Assembly (NCBI GenBank): GCA_964606895.1
Contig: CAZSHX010000009.1
Span: 1-64,000 of the forward strand
From: CAZSHX01 sp964606895
GTDB taxonomy: Bacteria > Bacteroidota > Ignavibacteria > Kapaibacteriales > UBA2268
Length of the DNA: 64,000 bases
Reading direction: 5' to 3'
The stretch's first letter is position 1. Every line of letters starts with the position of its first letter. A model generated the notes under the pieces. That model did no database searches and was not told the origin of the DNA. It worked only from the letters and a program-made list of their open reading frames with translations. The translations under genes were made by a program, and so were the position numbers. Positions 26,042 to 36,500 of the stretch are shown here, one piece after another.

Positions 26042-26368
26042 ATGAATATCTATGTCGGAAACCTAAGCTATCAGACAGGCGAGTCTGAGATCAGAACATT
26101 ATTCGAAGAGCACGGTGAAGTGCAGACAGTTAAAATCGTAAAAGACAGAGATACCGGAAGACCAAGAGGGTTCGCCTTCGTTGAAATGGAGCAAGATCCA
26201 GGCAATGCCGCAATCGAAGCTCTTCAAGGTGTTGAACTCAATGGCAGAAACATTCAAGTGAATGAAGCCCACGAGAGAAAACCCGCACCAAGTCGCAACA
26301 ATTTTAGCCGTGGCGGAAGCGGCGGCGGTGGAAATAGAAGATTTGACGATAGAAGAAGTAATTTCTAA
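26042..26368 (+). CDS. RRM-domain RNA-binding protein with Gly-rich tail
   Basis: A single RNA-recognition motif covers residues 1-80, with RNP2 (IYVGNL) and RNP1 (RGFAFVEM). An Arg/Gly-rich tail follows (RGGSGGGGNRRFDDRR). It resembles the small RNA-binding proteins of cyanobacteria and Bacteroidota that are often cold- or stress-induced. AGGAG lies 10 nt before the ATG. It is monocistronic, with its own leader and terminator. An RNA chaperone role is inferred from the family. Confidence 0.93.
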   Translation: MNIYVGNLSYQTGESEIRTLFEEHGEVQTVKIVKDRDTGRPRGFAFVEMEQDPGNAAIEALQGVELNGRNIQVNEAHERKPAPSRNNFSRGGSGGGGNRRFDDRRSNF

Positions 26369-26385
26369 TATAAATCAAACAGTTT

Positions 26386-26416
26386 ATAAGGGGTAAATCT
26401 AAAGTTTACCCCTTAT
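26386..26416 (+). terminator. Hairpin terminator of the RRM gene
   Basis: ATAAGGGGTAAA (26386-26397) pairs exactly with TTTACCCCTTAT (26405-26416). A T-rich stretch follows. It lies 18 bp past the stop. Confidence 0.75.
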
Positions 26417-26466
26417 TGTTATTTATTACCAACCCGATTATTATAATAAAGCTACGAAGAATAGCT

Positions 26467-27372
26467 TTATCTGCTTTTGTAATATGTGTTTGAGGCAAAC
26501 TCTTCCTGAAATTCATTCCTTTGTAAGTTATCTTTTACATTAACAGAATTTACAGTTAATGCTTTGAGCAACTTTTGGTTGTAATGAATCTGCTTGTCAA
26601 TTTGGAAAAGCTGTTCACGCAGTTTTCTCTTTCTGCTCGTAATCCAGCTTGCATCGTTCAATTTATCTTCAATACTGAAAGGTTCTTCAGTTTTGATTCT
26701 TTCAATTTTTCTTTTTTCCACTTCTACACTTAATTTCAAATCTTGAATTTCACGGCTTAAATCCTCTTTTTCCTGTTCCGTATCGAGATATTCCTTTTCT
26801 TCAACACATAATGTCTTATAAAATAATTTGATTCTGTGAAGGTCATTAGATTTATAAGCTTGAAGAACATTATCCCAATATCTGATGAAATTATCTGTTT
26901 CCCCTGCAACATCAGGATGAAGCAATTTCACAAGATTTCTGTAAAGGCTTGAAAGTTCTCTTGCTTCCATTTCATAATCAACAGCTTTGGAATTATATCT
27001 GTAAGAATAGCGAGGCTTTCCGTTAAAAGAACTATGAGGAATGGTTTTCTTGTCTTTATCAAATTCGTGCTTCACAATTCGGTCAACAAAACTGATTGTT
27101 TTTTCAGTCAGAGATTCGCCTCTTCTGACCTTGATTGACAGTAACTCAACTCTTCTGTCCAATCGGGCGGCAGAATCTGATTTTGATTCAATCTCATTTT
27201 CTAAATCACCGAAATATGTTTCATAAACAAACATAATCCGAGGCTGAACAACAGTCTGAAGATAATGCCAATCCTCAAGCAAAGCCAGCAGATCATCTTT
27301 GCATTCTTTTATCCTTTGCTTAAGTTCATTAATTTCAGGATGTTTTGTTATATGTTGCTTTTTTATATGCAT
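26467..27372 (-). CDS. Coiled-coil protein with divergent J-domain-like centre
   Basis: This 301-residue, highly charged protein has predicted coiled-coil stretches at ~10-60 and ~205-285. Around residues 135-185 it reads LSSLYRNLVKLLHPDVAGE and then DNFIRYWDNVLQAYKSND. This resembles helix II, the HPD loop and helix III of a DnaJ J-domain, but without a clear helix I. No signal peptide or membrane segment is visible. It lies 26 bp downstream of the AhpD-like gene and is likely cotranscribed. A role as a DnaK cochaperone is possible but unproven. Confidence 0.6.
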   Translation of the reverse strand: MHIKKQHITKHPEINELKQRIKECKDDLLALLEDWHYLQTVVQPRIMFVYETYFGDLENEIESKSDSAARLDRRVELLSIKVRRGESLTEKTISFVDRIVKHEFDKDKKTIPHSSFNGKPRYSYRYNSKAVDYEMEARELSSLYRNLVKLLHPDVAGETDNFIRYWDNVLQAYKSNDLHRIKLFYKTLCVEEKEYLDTEQEKEDLSREIQDLKLSVEVEKRKIERIKTEEPFSIEDKLNDASWITSRKRKLREQLFQIDKQIHYNQKLLKALTVNSVNVKDNLQRNEFQEEFASNTYYKSR

Positions 27373-27398
27373 GAAAAATATTCGAATATATCAATTAT

Positions 27399-27743
27399 TT
27401 ACAAAGATTTTGCATTCTCTTCTAAAAATTCCAAAGCTACGCGAACATGAGGTATCGTAATTGAACCTCCGATTATCAAACCAATATTCAATGCTTCATT
27501 AATCTCCGATTTTGAACATCCATGTTCCAAGCATTTCCCAATGTGATACATGATGCAATCATTACACCGAAGAACAAGAGAACCGACAAGTCCCATTAAC
27601 TCTTTATATTTAACAGGAATTTCGCCATTGTCATAGGCTCGGCTGTCTAATGCCAGAAACCTGTTAAATGGCAAAAAATTCTGTTCCTCGATTAAAGAAT
27701 TTCCTTTGTTTCTTCTATTTTCAAAATCTTCAATTATGGTCAT
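27399..27743 (-). CDS. AhpD-like / carboxymuconolactone decarboxylase family protein
   Basis: This 114-residue protein has the family core: VLRCNDCIMYHIGKCLEHG, with the CxxC pair and downstream His, then EINEALNIGLIIGGS. AhpD-type proteins use the CxxC pair in thiol peroxidase or reductase reactions. The N-terminal FENRRNKGN segment and the small size fit the single-domain form. It is first in a likely two-gene operon with the J-like coiled-coil gene. The partner peroxidase is not in the window. Confidence 0.85.
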   Translation of the reverse strand: MTIIEDFENRRNKGNSLIEEQNFLPFNRFLALDSRAYDNGEIPVKYKELMGLVGSLVLRCNDCIMYHIGKCLEHGCSKSEINEALNIGLIIGGSITIPHVRVALEFLEENAKSL

Positions 27744-27800
27744 CGAATAATAACAATAATAAATAATAAAATTAATTTATTCTATGAATGTTGATAAATT

Positions 27801-27965
27801 GTGAACAAAAATATTCTTTTGTTGATAATTGCGGCGATTATGTATATAACCAATAGTCTATTATTGGACACAAAAATCGAATCAAAAGACATAATGAATC
27901 AACTTTCAGGATTTCAATTTACGGGCATCAATTGTTCAGTCTTATTAATTTCAGATAATACATAG
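27801..27965 (+). CDS. Possible 54-residue membrane peptide (weak)
   Basis: A GTG-started frame in the 298-bp gap between ahpD-like and batA-like genes encodes a peptide with one hydrophobic segment (NILLLIIAAIMYITNSLLL). There is no ribosome site and no recognised homolog. It may be chance. Nothing else was seen in this gap. Confidence 0.2.
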   Translation: MNKNILLLIIAAIMYITNSLLLDTKIESKDIMNQLSGFQFTGINCSVLLISDNT

Positions 27966-28041
27966 ACTTACCAAATCGCAGATATTTTCTGAATAAAAAA
28001 AACAATTGAATACAAAAAGTATAGTTCAAACTTTGTGCCGA

Positions 28042-30138
28042 TTAATTCTGCAATTCATTTTTACTTGCTCGGGCAATGAGCATTTCTGCAATCATACATA
28101 AAATGGCAAGAATTACAAACAACTGCCAAAGTTCAGTTCCTGTTCTTGCTCGTTCGAGATTCTGTATGAGATTTTTCGTATAATCAAGAATCTCGAAATT
28201 TGTGTTTGAATTAATTTTTGATTTAAAGAAATCGGAGATTTCTTTGTCAGACATTGATTTAACATTTGATTCCGACGGATCAGTATTCAGCGAAAGTGCC
28301 GAAATACTTTTTCCGTTCTGTGAATAGATAGAATAAACTCCCGGAATGAATAGATTCTCCATAGGGATAATTGTTCCTGAAGGTAATTGAACGGTATGTC
28401 TGAATGATTCATTATTGTTTGGATCAACAATTTTTACGTTATTGCCTGATAATTTTGCCGAAACAGGAATCATCAAGGGTTTACCGATTGTATGGCTTAC
28501 GCCTAAATTCTCTTTTGAAGAGAGATAGAGAATACTCCTGTAGAGCAAAGCAGGAAAAATACCCGTCAATGGCAATGTGCTCATTTTAGTTGATGGGGAA
28601 ACAGCAATATATAATGCCTTGCCATCCTGCAATTTGGATTCACTTAGGAAAGAACCACCGGGTATTTCGATTAATGACTGACCACCAGTTGATGTGTAAG
28701 CATTTATTATCTTAGGAGATTCAACAACAGATTTTTTATCCGTAGTTCCTTTGAAAACACCTTCAAACAAAGGATGAAGTCTGTCAACAGAAGAAAAAAC
28801 CGCAGGTTGATTTTGAGAAAATTCTCTTTTTGTAATCTGACCAAACCCAAGTTTTTGAATTCCATTTTTATATATTTCAAAAGGAGTATCTTCATCGGCA
28901 AAAATCAGTAGTGAACCACCTGCTTTAAGATATTGTTCAAAACGCAGAAAATCGCTTTCTTTGAATGGTCCACCTGCGGCTATTATATTATCGAACGAAT
29001 TCAAATCATAACTTGAAATTTCATTTGAAGAAATTGCCGTAAGTTTTGCAGGTGATTCATCTCCTCTACCATTCAGAACAAGTTCAATAAAATTTGATTT
29101 TTCAGGTGAGCCGGTCAGCAAAACATTAGCTTTGTCAGGCAAAATAAATGCAAAATATCTGTGATTATCAATTTCCAAAGCATCAGATTCAATTTCAATT
29201 CTGCAGGAATTAATCCCTGTTTTTTGAGGTTCAGCGGCTAATGCCAGGGTTTTAGTTTGGTTTGCGGGTATATCCAGCGACTTTTGTGCTACCCGTTCGT
29301 TATTGAAGAACATACTAACAACAACTCCGACTGCATCTTTGGAAGAATTATTCCTGATTCTTGTTTCAATTTCGGCAAGTCTTCCTTTTTGAAATATTCG
29401 GGATATTACACCAACTGAATCAACAGATAAATTTTGGACATCTGCTTTGGCTTTTCCTCCAATGGGCAAAAAATACACAGTGGTATTACTTCCGAAAAGC
29501 TTCAATGAATCCTTGAAATCACTTAAAAATGTATTTGGCTGAGCATCAGACAGAATGAAAACCTCGCGGTTAATATTCATTGACTCTTCAAGAAGGTTTG
29601 CCGATTTTCTCAGGCTATTTAGCAGATTTGCGGATTTAAATGAAATTTTTACTTTCGTAAGTTCTTCATTCAGAAAAGTATTATTCCGAGAAAGGCTCAC
29701 ATCTTTTTCATTTGTATTGTCAGTCATTATAACAATCGCCGCTTCGTCGCCGTCTTTCATGGATTTTAATAATGACAATGCCTGACTCTTTGCCTGATTG
29801 AATCTATTGCCAAATTCATCTGAAACATCCATGCTGAAAGAATTATCAATAACTATTACAATGCTTGATTTTGCATAACTGCCGAATAAGGGAAGGTTAC
29901 TCTTGATTGTTGGCCTTGAGAATGCAAATACTATAAAAATGATAATCAAAGTTCTGAGAATTAAAAGCAGAATTTGCTTCAATTTCAATTTTCGAATTTT
30001 TGTTTTTTGTAATTCTTTGAGAAAACGAAGGGTTGAAAACTCAATAATCTTAAGTTTTCTTAAGTTTAGCAAATGGAGAATTACGGGTATTGAAGCCGCA
30101 AATAATCCAAATAAAACAAGAGGATTTAGAAATGTCAT
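28042..30138 (-). CDS. BatA-type membrane protein with VWA domain
   Basis: The N-terminus is the aerotolerance-regulator (BatA) domain (FLNPLVLFGLFAASIPVILH, then RKLKIIEFSTLRFL). A second membrane segment follows (ILRTLIIIFIVFAFSRP). A von Willebrand A domain then carries the MIDAS motif DNSFS. The rest is a large periplasmic part, and the C-terminus has one more membrane segment (LWQLFVILAILCMIAEMLIA). Proteins of this shape occur in Bacteroidota and Planctomycetes beside MoxR ATPases. None is present here. The role in stress tolerance or complex assembly is inferred from the family. Confidence 0.82.
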   Translation of the reverse strand: MTFLNPLVLFGLFAASIPVILHLLNLRKLKIIEFSTLRFLKELQKTKIRKLKLKQILLLILRTLIIIFIVFAFSRPTIKSNLPLFGSYAKSSIVIVIDNSFSMDVSDEFGNRFNQAKSQALSLLKSMKDGDEAAIVIMTDNTNEKDVSLSRNNTFLNEELTKVKISFKSANLLNSLRKSANLLEESMNINREVFILSDAQPNTFLSDFKDSLKLFGSNTTVYFLPIGGKAKADVQNLSVDSVGVISRIFQKGRLAEIETRIRNNSSKDAVGVVVSMFFNNERVAQKSLDIPANQTKTLALAAEPQKTGINSCRIEIESDALEIDNHRYFAFILPDKANVLLTGSPEKSNFIELVLNGRGDESPAKLTAISSNEISSYDLNSFDNIIAAGGPFKESDFLRFEQYLKAGGSLLIFADEDTPFEIYKNGIQKLGFGQITKREFSQNQPAVFSSVDRLHPLFEGVFKGTTDKKSVVESPKIINAYTSTGGQSLIEIPGGSFLSESKLQDGKALYIAVSPSTKMSTLPLTGIFPALLYRSILYLSSKENLGVSHTIGKPLMIPVSAKLSGNNVKIVDPNNNESFRHTVQLPSGTIIPMENLFIPGVYSIYSQNGKSISALSLNTDPSESNVKSMSDKEISDFFKSKINSNTNFEILDYTKNLIQNLERARTGTELWQLFVILAILCMIAEMLIARASKNELQN

Positions 30139-30207
30139 GTACTCTTTGTGTCTTTAGTTTACAAAAGTAGTTTTGACGTTTGGAAAGTGAAAAAATTACG
30201 AAAAGAA

Positions 30208-31089
30208 TCAAACTGAATTTTGTCGCATCACATTCAGAAACATTGAGGATTTTTTGAACTCTTCTTCAAGCTCAAAAGTGAATATCTCCACATCAAGTTC
30301 GGCAAGCTCGGGATATGAAGTACAAAGCACCTGCCAGCATTCTTCGTCGCCCACTTTGATTTCAAGGAATCCTTCATCAATATCTGCTCCCCACATTTCG
30401 CAAAGCAAATCTGCCATTCTGACAACAGCAACAAGTTCCTTGCTTTTTTCGACCGAAGCGGGAGTATTATGCTGAGCCATAATTATCATTAGTTCTTCGG
30501 GAAGTTTCCATAGCTTGGCAATCTGTTCACCAATTTCAAGGTGGTCCACTCCAAAAATTTCCTTTTCGGCTTCAACATCATTAATACCTTTTTCTTTGAT
30601 TAAATCAATTACTTTCTGATATTTAACCATATCGTACTGAAGCATGGCAAGTTTGCCAATATCGTGGAGCAAACCTCCGATAAATTCAAATTCCTTGAAT
30701 GAACGCTTGATTTTATCGGAAAGAGCCTTGGCAACAATACCAGTGCATGAAGAATGCCACCAGAATTTTTCCATTGCACTTGCGGCATGTTTCTGGGAAC
30801 TAAGTAAAAATCTTGAGAATATAGAAACACCGAGAACGATATTTGTAAGTCGGTTCAAACCCAATATAACAATCGCCTGCTGAATAGAATTGATTTCAGT
30901 TCTTGTGGCATACAATGGAGAATTGGCAACACGTAACAGCTTAAGTGTTAGTGACGCATCAGCTTCTATGACATGAGAAACCTCACGAATGTCCACTTCA
31001 TCATTTTCCAGCATCTTAAGAATCTTCATCGCCACAGGTGGCAATGTAGCAAATTCTTGAGTTTCTATTATTGAGTTTATTAACGACAT
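30208..31089 (-). CDS. HDOD-domain signalling protein
   Basis: The 293-residue protein is a single HDOD domain: LPPVAMKILKML, EADASLTLKLLRVANSP, then INSIQQAIVILGLNRL, GGLLHDIGKLAML and VDHLEIGEQIAKLW. HDOD proteins lack the full HD metal site and act as adaptors in signalling, motility and c-di-GMP pathways. It has its own promoter candidate and lies downstream of the ATP-grasp/receiver gene block. A functional link with that block is possible. Confidence 0.9.
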   Translation of the reverse strand: MSLINSIIETQEFATLPPVAMKILKMLENDEVDIREVSHVIEADASLTLKLLRVANSPLYATRTEINSIQQAIVILGLNRLTNIVLGVSIFSRFLLSSQKHAASAMEKFWWHSSCTGIVAKALSDKIKRSFKEFEFIGGLLHDIGKLAMLQYDMVKYQKVIDLIKEKGINDVEAEKEIFGVDHLEIGEQIAKLWKLPEELMIIMAQHNTPASVEKSKELVAVVRMADLLCEMWGADIDEGFLEIKVGDEECWQVLCTSYPELAELDVEIFTFELEEEFKKSSMFLNVMRQNSV

Positions 31090-31153
31090 ATCAAAAATTC
31101 TCTTTTTTTTCCGTTTTGGTCAATGTACATCTAATCAATTTCTATTATCGGTA

Positions 31154-31185
31154 CAAAAATAAATATATTTAAGTTTAAAATCAAA
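31154..31185 (-). promoter_or_regulatory. Candidate promoter of the HDOD gene
   Basis: On the minus strand TTTG, a 20-nt spacer and TATTTTTG match the Bacteroidota promoter pattern. The leader is about 60 nt. Confidence 0.6.
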
Positions 31186-31195
31186 TTATTAATAA

Positions 31196-33532
31196 TTATT
31201 TCTTTTCTTTTACAAAAGCAACTGCCTGCGAGCTTTCACCATCCATATAAACTACCAAATTTGAATTCTCAAAAACTGAGGAAATGTTAATAACTTTTAC
31301 CACTTTTGTCATATTATCAACATTTTTCAGAATTTCAGGCAGGAAATTGGGTGAATCTTCGAAGAACTTCTCATTGAAAAATTCTCCTTTTTTATCGGGA
31401 TATAATGGTAAATATTTGATATTCGCTTCAACCAAATCCTGGAAGAAGTGAGTTCCAAAGGATAGTTCAGGCTCGTAACCCTCATTATCTTTCGCAACTT
31501 CAATCAGCATAGCAGTATTATTAATGTCGCTATATATAACCGGTACACCAAGTTTGATATCACCTTTGCTTCCCCATCTTCCGGGTCCGATTAAGATAAA
31601 GCTTCTGTCAGGTAATAATCTATTCAGCTTATTAATGATCTTCCCAACCTCAACCATTTCTTCGGAAGTTTTAAGCTGACCATATTCATGAGGGTCAACA
31701 TAAACAATATATTCAATATCTTCGACCAATCCATTGCTTACATATTTATTGGCTGTAAATATTTTTGCTTCCTCGGGAATACCAGACGGGATAATAATCT
31801 TATTTTCATTTGTAAAACGGCTCTGAGGTCTGCATTGCAACAGATATAGAGTTGTTCCGTCTGAAGCAAATTCAATATCCACAGGTCTTTGCAAAGCATT
31901 TTGCAAATATTTGAGAATCTCCTTGATTTTCAGAACAAACTGTGTTTTATCAATCAATCCGCTAAAAGTTACAACAAGATCTTCCTTTGAAAAGTCCGCA
32001 TAGGCACTAATCGGATCTACCAGCATACCCTGCCTGTCAAAAGATACAATGTGCTCAATCCCGGGCAGATTGCCTTTGCAATCTTCAATTAGCTGATGGA
32101 ATCCGATGGTTTCGAATTTATTTGTTTCCAGGTTAATAACATCCACCAATTGCTGAGAATACTTGATTCTATCATGAATTGAAGTATTGACCTTGATTGT
32201 TGGTTTCCCCGGAGCAATTAATGTCGGATAATCATTCATGGTTCTGTCAACTGCCCTGGTTCCCAAGCCTGCTACAAGTCTGATAACCCCGTCTTCTCTT
32301 TTGATTCTCGGCGACCATGAGAATTCATTATTGCTGAAAGCGACACCTGCATAGCTCGGAAGATAATACTTCCCGATTTTCGAGCCAACTACCTCTTGAA
32401 TCAATATTCCCATTTCTTCACGAAAATCCAATAGTCCCCGTTCTTTTCTGTAAACAATCGGGTCGGGTCCGAAAGTTGAAGCATAAACTTCGGCAACAGC
32501 ATTAACCAATGCCAGAAGCCGTTCTTCCTTTGTGCCGATATTCGAGATGAAAAGACTTTTGTACTTCCCTGAAAATGAGGCTTCAAAACTGTCTTCAAGC
32601 AAACTCGAAGAACGAATGATAAGCGGTTTGCCGTCCATATCTTCAAGAATTCTCTTGAATCCGATCAGCATTTCCTGAGGGAATGGAGCATTTTTGAAAA
32701 TATATTCAAGGAATGAATATTCAAGCTGAATTTCTTCAGGGTTAAGATACTTTGTAAAAACAAATTCTTCGAGGGCATTGTAATGAATAAATTCAAAAAT
32801 AGCATCTGAAGTTATGAACCAGCTTTTTGGAGTTTGAACATTATCGAGTAATGAATTACTCTTCTTTTTATGCTGTAGAATCTGGTAAGCAAGGATTAAT
32901 CCTGCACTTTTGCCGCCAAGTTTTCCATTACCATCCGAAGGTCCCACCATCCGATTGATCAGATTACCGAAAATTTCGACATTCAAGTATCTTTTTGCAA
33001 TATTTATGTAATTCAGGTTATCAGATAGCAATCGTTGAATTAGAGCAACAGAAATTCCGAGTCTTTCATTGAATGATAGAACAGGATTACTTTTTGTAAT
33101 ATCAAGATATTTAACCAAAGCTTCATTGATTTCAATTAAAGGTGCATGACGACGTTCAAGAAGATTAGAAATGAAGCTGAGGTTTTCCTGAATAATCCAT
33201 TGCTTCAGAAGGTCGGCAATTTGTTCGTCATCGAGATAAGCATCTGCAATAGCAAATAAATCCGCCATAATATGAGTCGGATTGAACGGACTTCCCTTCG
33301 GTTTGGGCCAGTTTGGACCAATGTCCTGTGTTTCTTCATCAGTTATTGCCGTGGGACTGAGAATTTCCATAAATTGGGATATTTCAGGAACTTTCATTCT
33401 TTGAAGAGAAATAATCATTTTCCTGCATATTCGATACAGCTTAGTAGGGTCAAGATAAATTAAATGCTCCAATAATATTCGCCATTCAGGTTTGCAAGGC
33501 AAAATTCTTTGTTTTTTTTCAATCTGTATCAT
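31196..33532 (-). CDS. PEP-synthase-like nucleotide-binding protein without phosphohistidine domain
   Basis: Residues ~200-575 match the PPDK/PEP-synthase N-terminal (ATP-grasp) domain: KLGGKSAGL at ~204-212, IIRSSSLLEDS at ~305-315, ILIQEVVG at ~387, and the terminal IEFASDGTTLYLLQCRPQ at ~553-570. The central swivelling His domain and the C-terminal PEP-binding barrel of true PEP synthase are both missing. In their place is a ~200-residue C-terminal domain with GPGRWGSKGDIKLGVPV and SFGTHFFQDLVEANIKYLP. The first ~195 residues are unassigned. It cannot be a normal PEP synthase. It shares this C-terminal domain with its upstream neighbour, 48 bp away. The biochemical role is unknown. Confidence 0.8.
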   Translation of the reverse strand: MIQIEKKQRILPCKPEWRILLEHLIYLDPTKLYRICRKMIISLQRMKVPEISQFMEILSPTAITDEETQDIGPNWPKPKGSPFNPTHIMADLFAIADAYLDDEQIADLLKQWIIQENLSFISNLLERRHAPLIEINEALVKYLDITKSNPVLSFNERLGISVALIQRLLSDNLNYINIAKRYLNVEIFGNLINRMVGPSDGNGKLGGKSAGLILAYQILQHKKKSNSLLDNVQTPKSWFITSDAIFEFIHYNALEEFVFTKYLNPEEIQLEYSFLEYIFKNAPFPQEMLIGFKRILEDMDGKPLIIRSSSLLEDSFEASFSGKYKSLFISNIGTKEERLLALVNAVAEVYASTFGPDPIVYRKERGLLDFREEMGILIQEVVGSKIGKYYLPSYAGVAFSNNEFSWSPRIKREDGVIRLVAGLGTRAVDRTMNDYPTLIAPGKPTIKVNTSIHDRIKYSQQLVDVINLETNKFETIGFHQLIEDCKGNLPGIEHIVSFDRQGMLVDPISAYADFSKEDLVVTFSGLIDKTQFVLKIKEILKYLQNALQRPVDIEFASDGTTLYLLQCRPQSRFTNENKIIIPSGIPEEAKIFTANKYVSNGLVEDIEYIVYVDPHEYGQLKTSEEMVEVGKIINKLNRLLPDRSFILIGPGRWGSKGDIKLGVPVIYSDINNTAMLIEVAKDNEGYEPELSFGTHFFQDLVEANIKYLPLYPDKKGEFFNEKFFEDSPNFLPEILKNVDNMTKVVKVINISSVFENSNLVVYMDGESSQAVAFVKEKK

Positions 33533-33580
33533 AACTCACACCCGATAAAAAATACATTTTTTAAGATAATAAAATGATAA

Positions 33581-36500
33581 TTACATCTCGTTTTTAATAA
33601 TCACGCCTCTTCCGGACTGCCCGTCAACTCTTGCTTGCAATGGACTGCTCAACTTAACCAATTTCAGAAATTCAGTTTCATGAAGTGTTTCCTGCAATTC
33701 CAACCAAGCCCAATCCAATGAATTTTCAAGCTGTCCATTCTTCAAAGTAAGATAAGCAATTTTAAAAGAAGTCATATTCTGGAAAAAATGCGAGCCCTGC
33801 GAAGGGTCAACAACCATGTGGGGCATTGGTGCTTCCACTATTACATTAGCCGCAGAAATATATGAAAAATTCACAGGGATACCCAGCCACGGGTCTGAAG
33901 AACCCCATCTGCCCGGACCAATCAGCATATAAGATTTATCCTCCCTCAGAAGTTTCTGATTGATTGGATTAATTTCTTCGGCAATAAGTCTGGTTTTAGC
34001 CGGATCGAAAGCTGATGGTTTAACATACAAAACTCTGTCAATATTATAAATTCCGTTGCCTAATGCCATATCTGTTCTAAGAAACAGGTTTTCAGGAACA
34101 ATGTTGTCAAAATTAATTTCGATAATACCTTCGGGCTTCACCATTGGTCTTACCTGAAGAAAACGAAACTCGCCTGTCGGCTCGCCATTACTTCCTAAAA
34201 CTACTGCAAACTCAATTTCTACGGGGCAGTTCATAGAAACTTCACACATCTTCAGTAATAGTTTAACTATTTTATTTAGCGGGAATACTTCAGATTTTAA
34301 TATTGGTGCAAAGTTTATAATCCTTGGACCTGTTCTATGTATTCCTTCGTAAAGCATGTCGTTGTCATTTGAATAAGTCGAAGCAAGAAAATTCAAGGTA
34401 TGATGCGACTCAGCATCAGAAATTGATAATTCAGAAAGGTGCATATCTTCCTTAGGAGTCTTCCTGACAATGTCCGAAGTTAAATCCAAAGCCCAATATT
34501 TATTCTGTGATTTGGAAAAATAATCTTTTCTTGTTGCAAACTGCGGACAAATTCCCGGGTAAGCCGGGGAATACTGTAAGCAGGTACCGCCGTCAACAAT
34601 AGATTTTCCGAGTCCTATTGCAAGACTGACAATTCCATCCTTAGTTGTTGCTTTCCCAAAGGGATAATAATTATAGGAACGAGCTACACCGGAAAAATGA
34701 GGATAATAATAATGGTCGTATTTTCTTCCGACAACTTCCTGAATGATGACACCCATTTTTTCTTCTTCAATTCTGTTGCCGGTTGCTTCGATATAATTTT
34801 TCGCATTCTTTGAAAATGTTGAAGCGTAAACCAGCTTGATTGCCTGAAGCATATTGCTGAATCGCACCTCAATGTCAATACTGCTATTGGGGATCATCAC
34901 CGTATCGTAAATCCCTGCAAAAGGCTGGTACATTGCATCTTCCAAAAGACTGGAAGAACGAATCGCCAAAGGATAATGAATTTTCTTAACGATTTCTCTA
35001 AGGTCGCCTAAAACTGTTGCAGGAAAAGAACCTTTAAGAAATTCATGAATTACTCTTTCATTTGGAATATTCTGAAGTGCAAGGTGATATAAATCATTTC
35101 CTTCAATAAACTGCGAGAAAACATCTGTTCCAATGACTATAGTTTTGGGAATTGAGATTGAAACATCTTTAAAATAGTCGTGCTTAACATAATTTTTAAG
35201 AACTTTATCAATGAAAGCCAGTCCGCGGGCTTTACCTCCGAGAGAGCCATCACCGATTATCTGAAAAACTTTTTCAGAATCAAACTCATCCCTGGAAAAA
35301 CTACTTACAACGCCCCTCTGTTCCTCGATTAATTGTTCGGTAATCTCATTGACAAGATAATCTCTTAGTTCCTGAGGGCTCATAAATTGGTTTATGTGAA
35401 TTGGTCGTAACTTGTAAGCCAGCACAAAATAGGTTCGGGCAATAAGCCACATCGAAAAGTGATTGTTCTTTGAATGAAAAAGCAGACTTTCAGTAGGGAT
35501 ATATTTAATTCTGTCTCTAAGTTCTTTTAAACTTCTTGCTCTTATGATTTCCGTTCCATCAGGAAAAGTGAAGATGAAATCTCCGAATCCGAAATTTCGG
35601 TTCATGAACTCACGAAGTTCCATGAGTAAAGTTCTGGAATTTTTATTCGCAAAGCCTACATGAAGCTTTTCTGCAATTTCCTTTTTCTCATCCTGTGATG
35701 TCTGCAAAAGAATCGGTAGCTGAGGAATCTCATTCTTTACTTTTGAAATTAAAAACTCTCCGGCATTTTCGTCAAGAACGTTATCCTTTTTAAACTTCAT
35801 GTCAGTAATGATACCAAGGATATTTTTTTGGTATTTATTGAAATAGTTTAAAAATTGCTCGTAAGTTTCCGCATGAAGAATCTTAGGTCTTGCCCTTTGC
35901 TTGAGCAATTTTTCGGCGGAATTTCTGCTTTCTTCAATTAATATCTGTGTCTGGCGAAGTAGCTCAGTATAAATCAAAGGCAAATAAGCCGAGTAGAACA
36001 TCGGCGAATCTTCTACAAGAATAATAACAGGTACACCATGCTCATAACAATCATTAATAGCATTTTTCTCATCTTCAAGTAGTTTGATTATGGCAAGAAA
36101 TACTTTTCGGTCGCCTGACCAGATGAAAGTTTTGTCAATATAGTCAAGTTTTTTCTTATGCTCAAGCATACTAAGCTCTCTGGATTGAGAGGCAAGCAAA
36201 ACAAGCGGAATATCTTTATAATTTATTTTAACTTGTTTGGCAAAGTCATGGAGTTCCATATCACCCAAACGGAGACTTGTTATAACCAAATCAAACTCTT
36301 CAGTTTTTAGATATTTAAGAGCTGATTCTCCCGAATAAGTGTGAGTGATATGAGGAGCATAATGAAGATTCAACTCAAGATATTCGCTGAAGATTGCTTC
36401 CTGCAAATGTCCGTCATCAACAATTATATAATAATCATATAAACTGCAAACAAGGAGGATTTTATCAACCCTGAATCGCATCAAATCTTTGAATTCAAGT

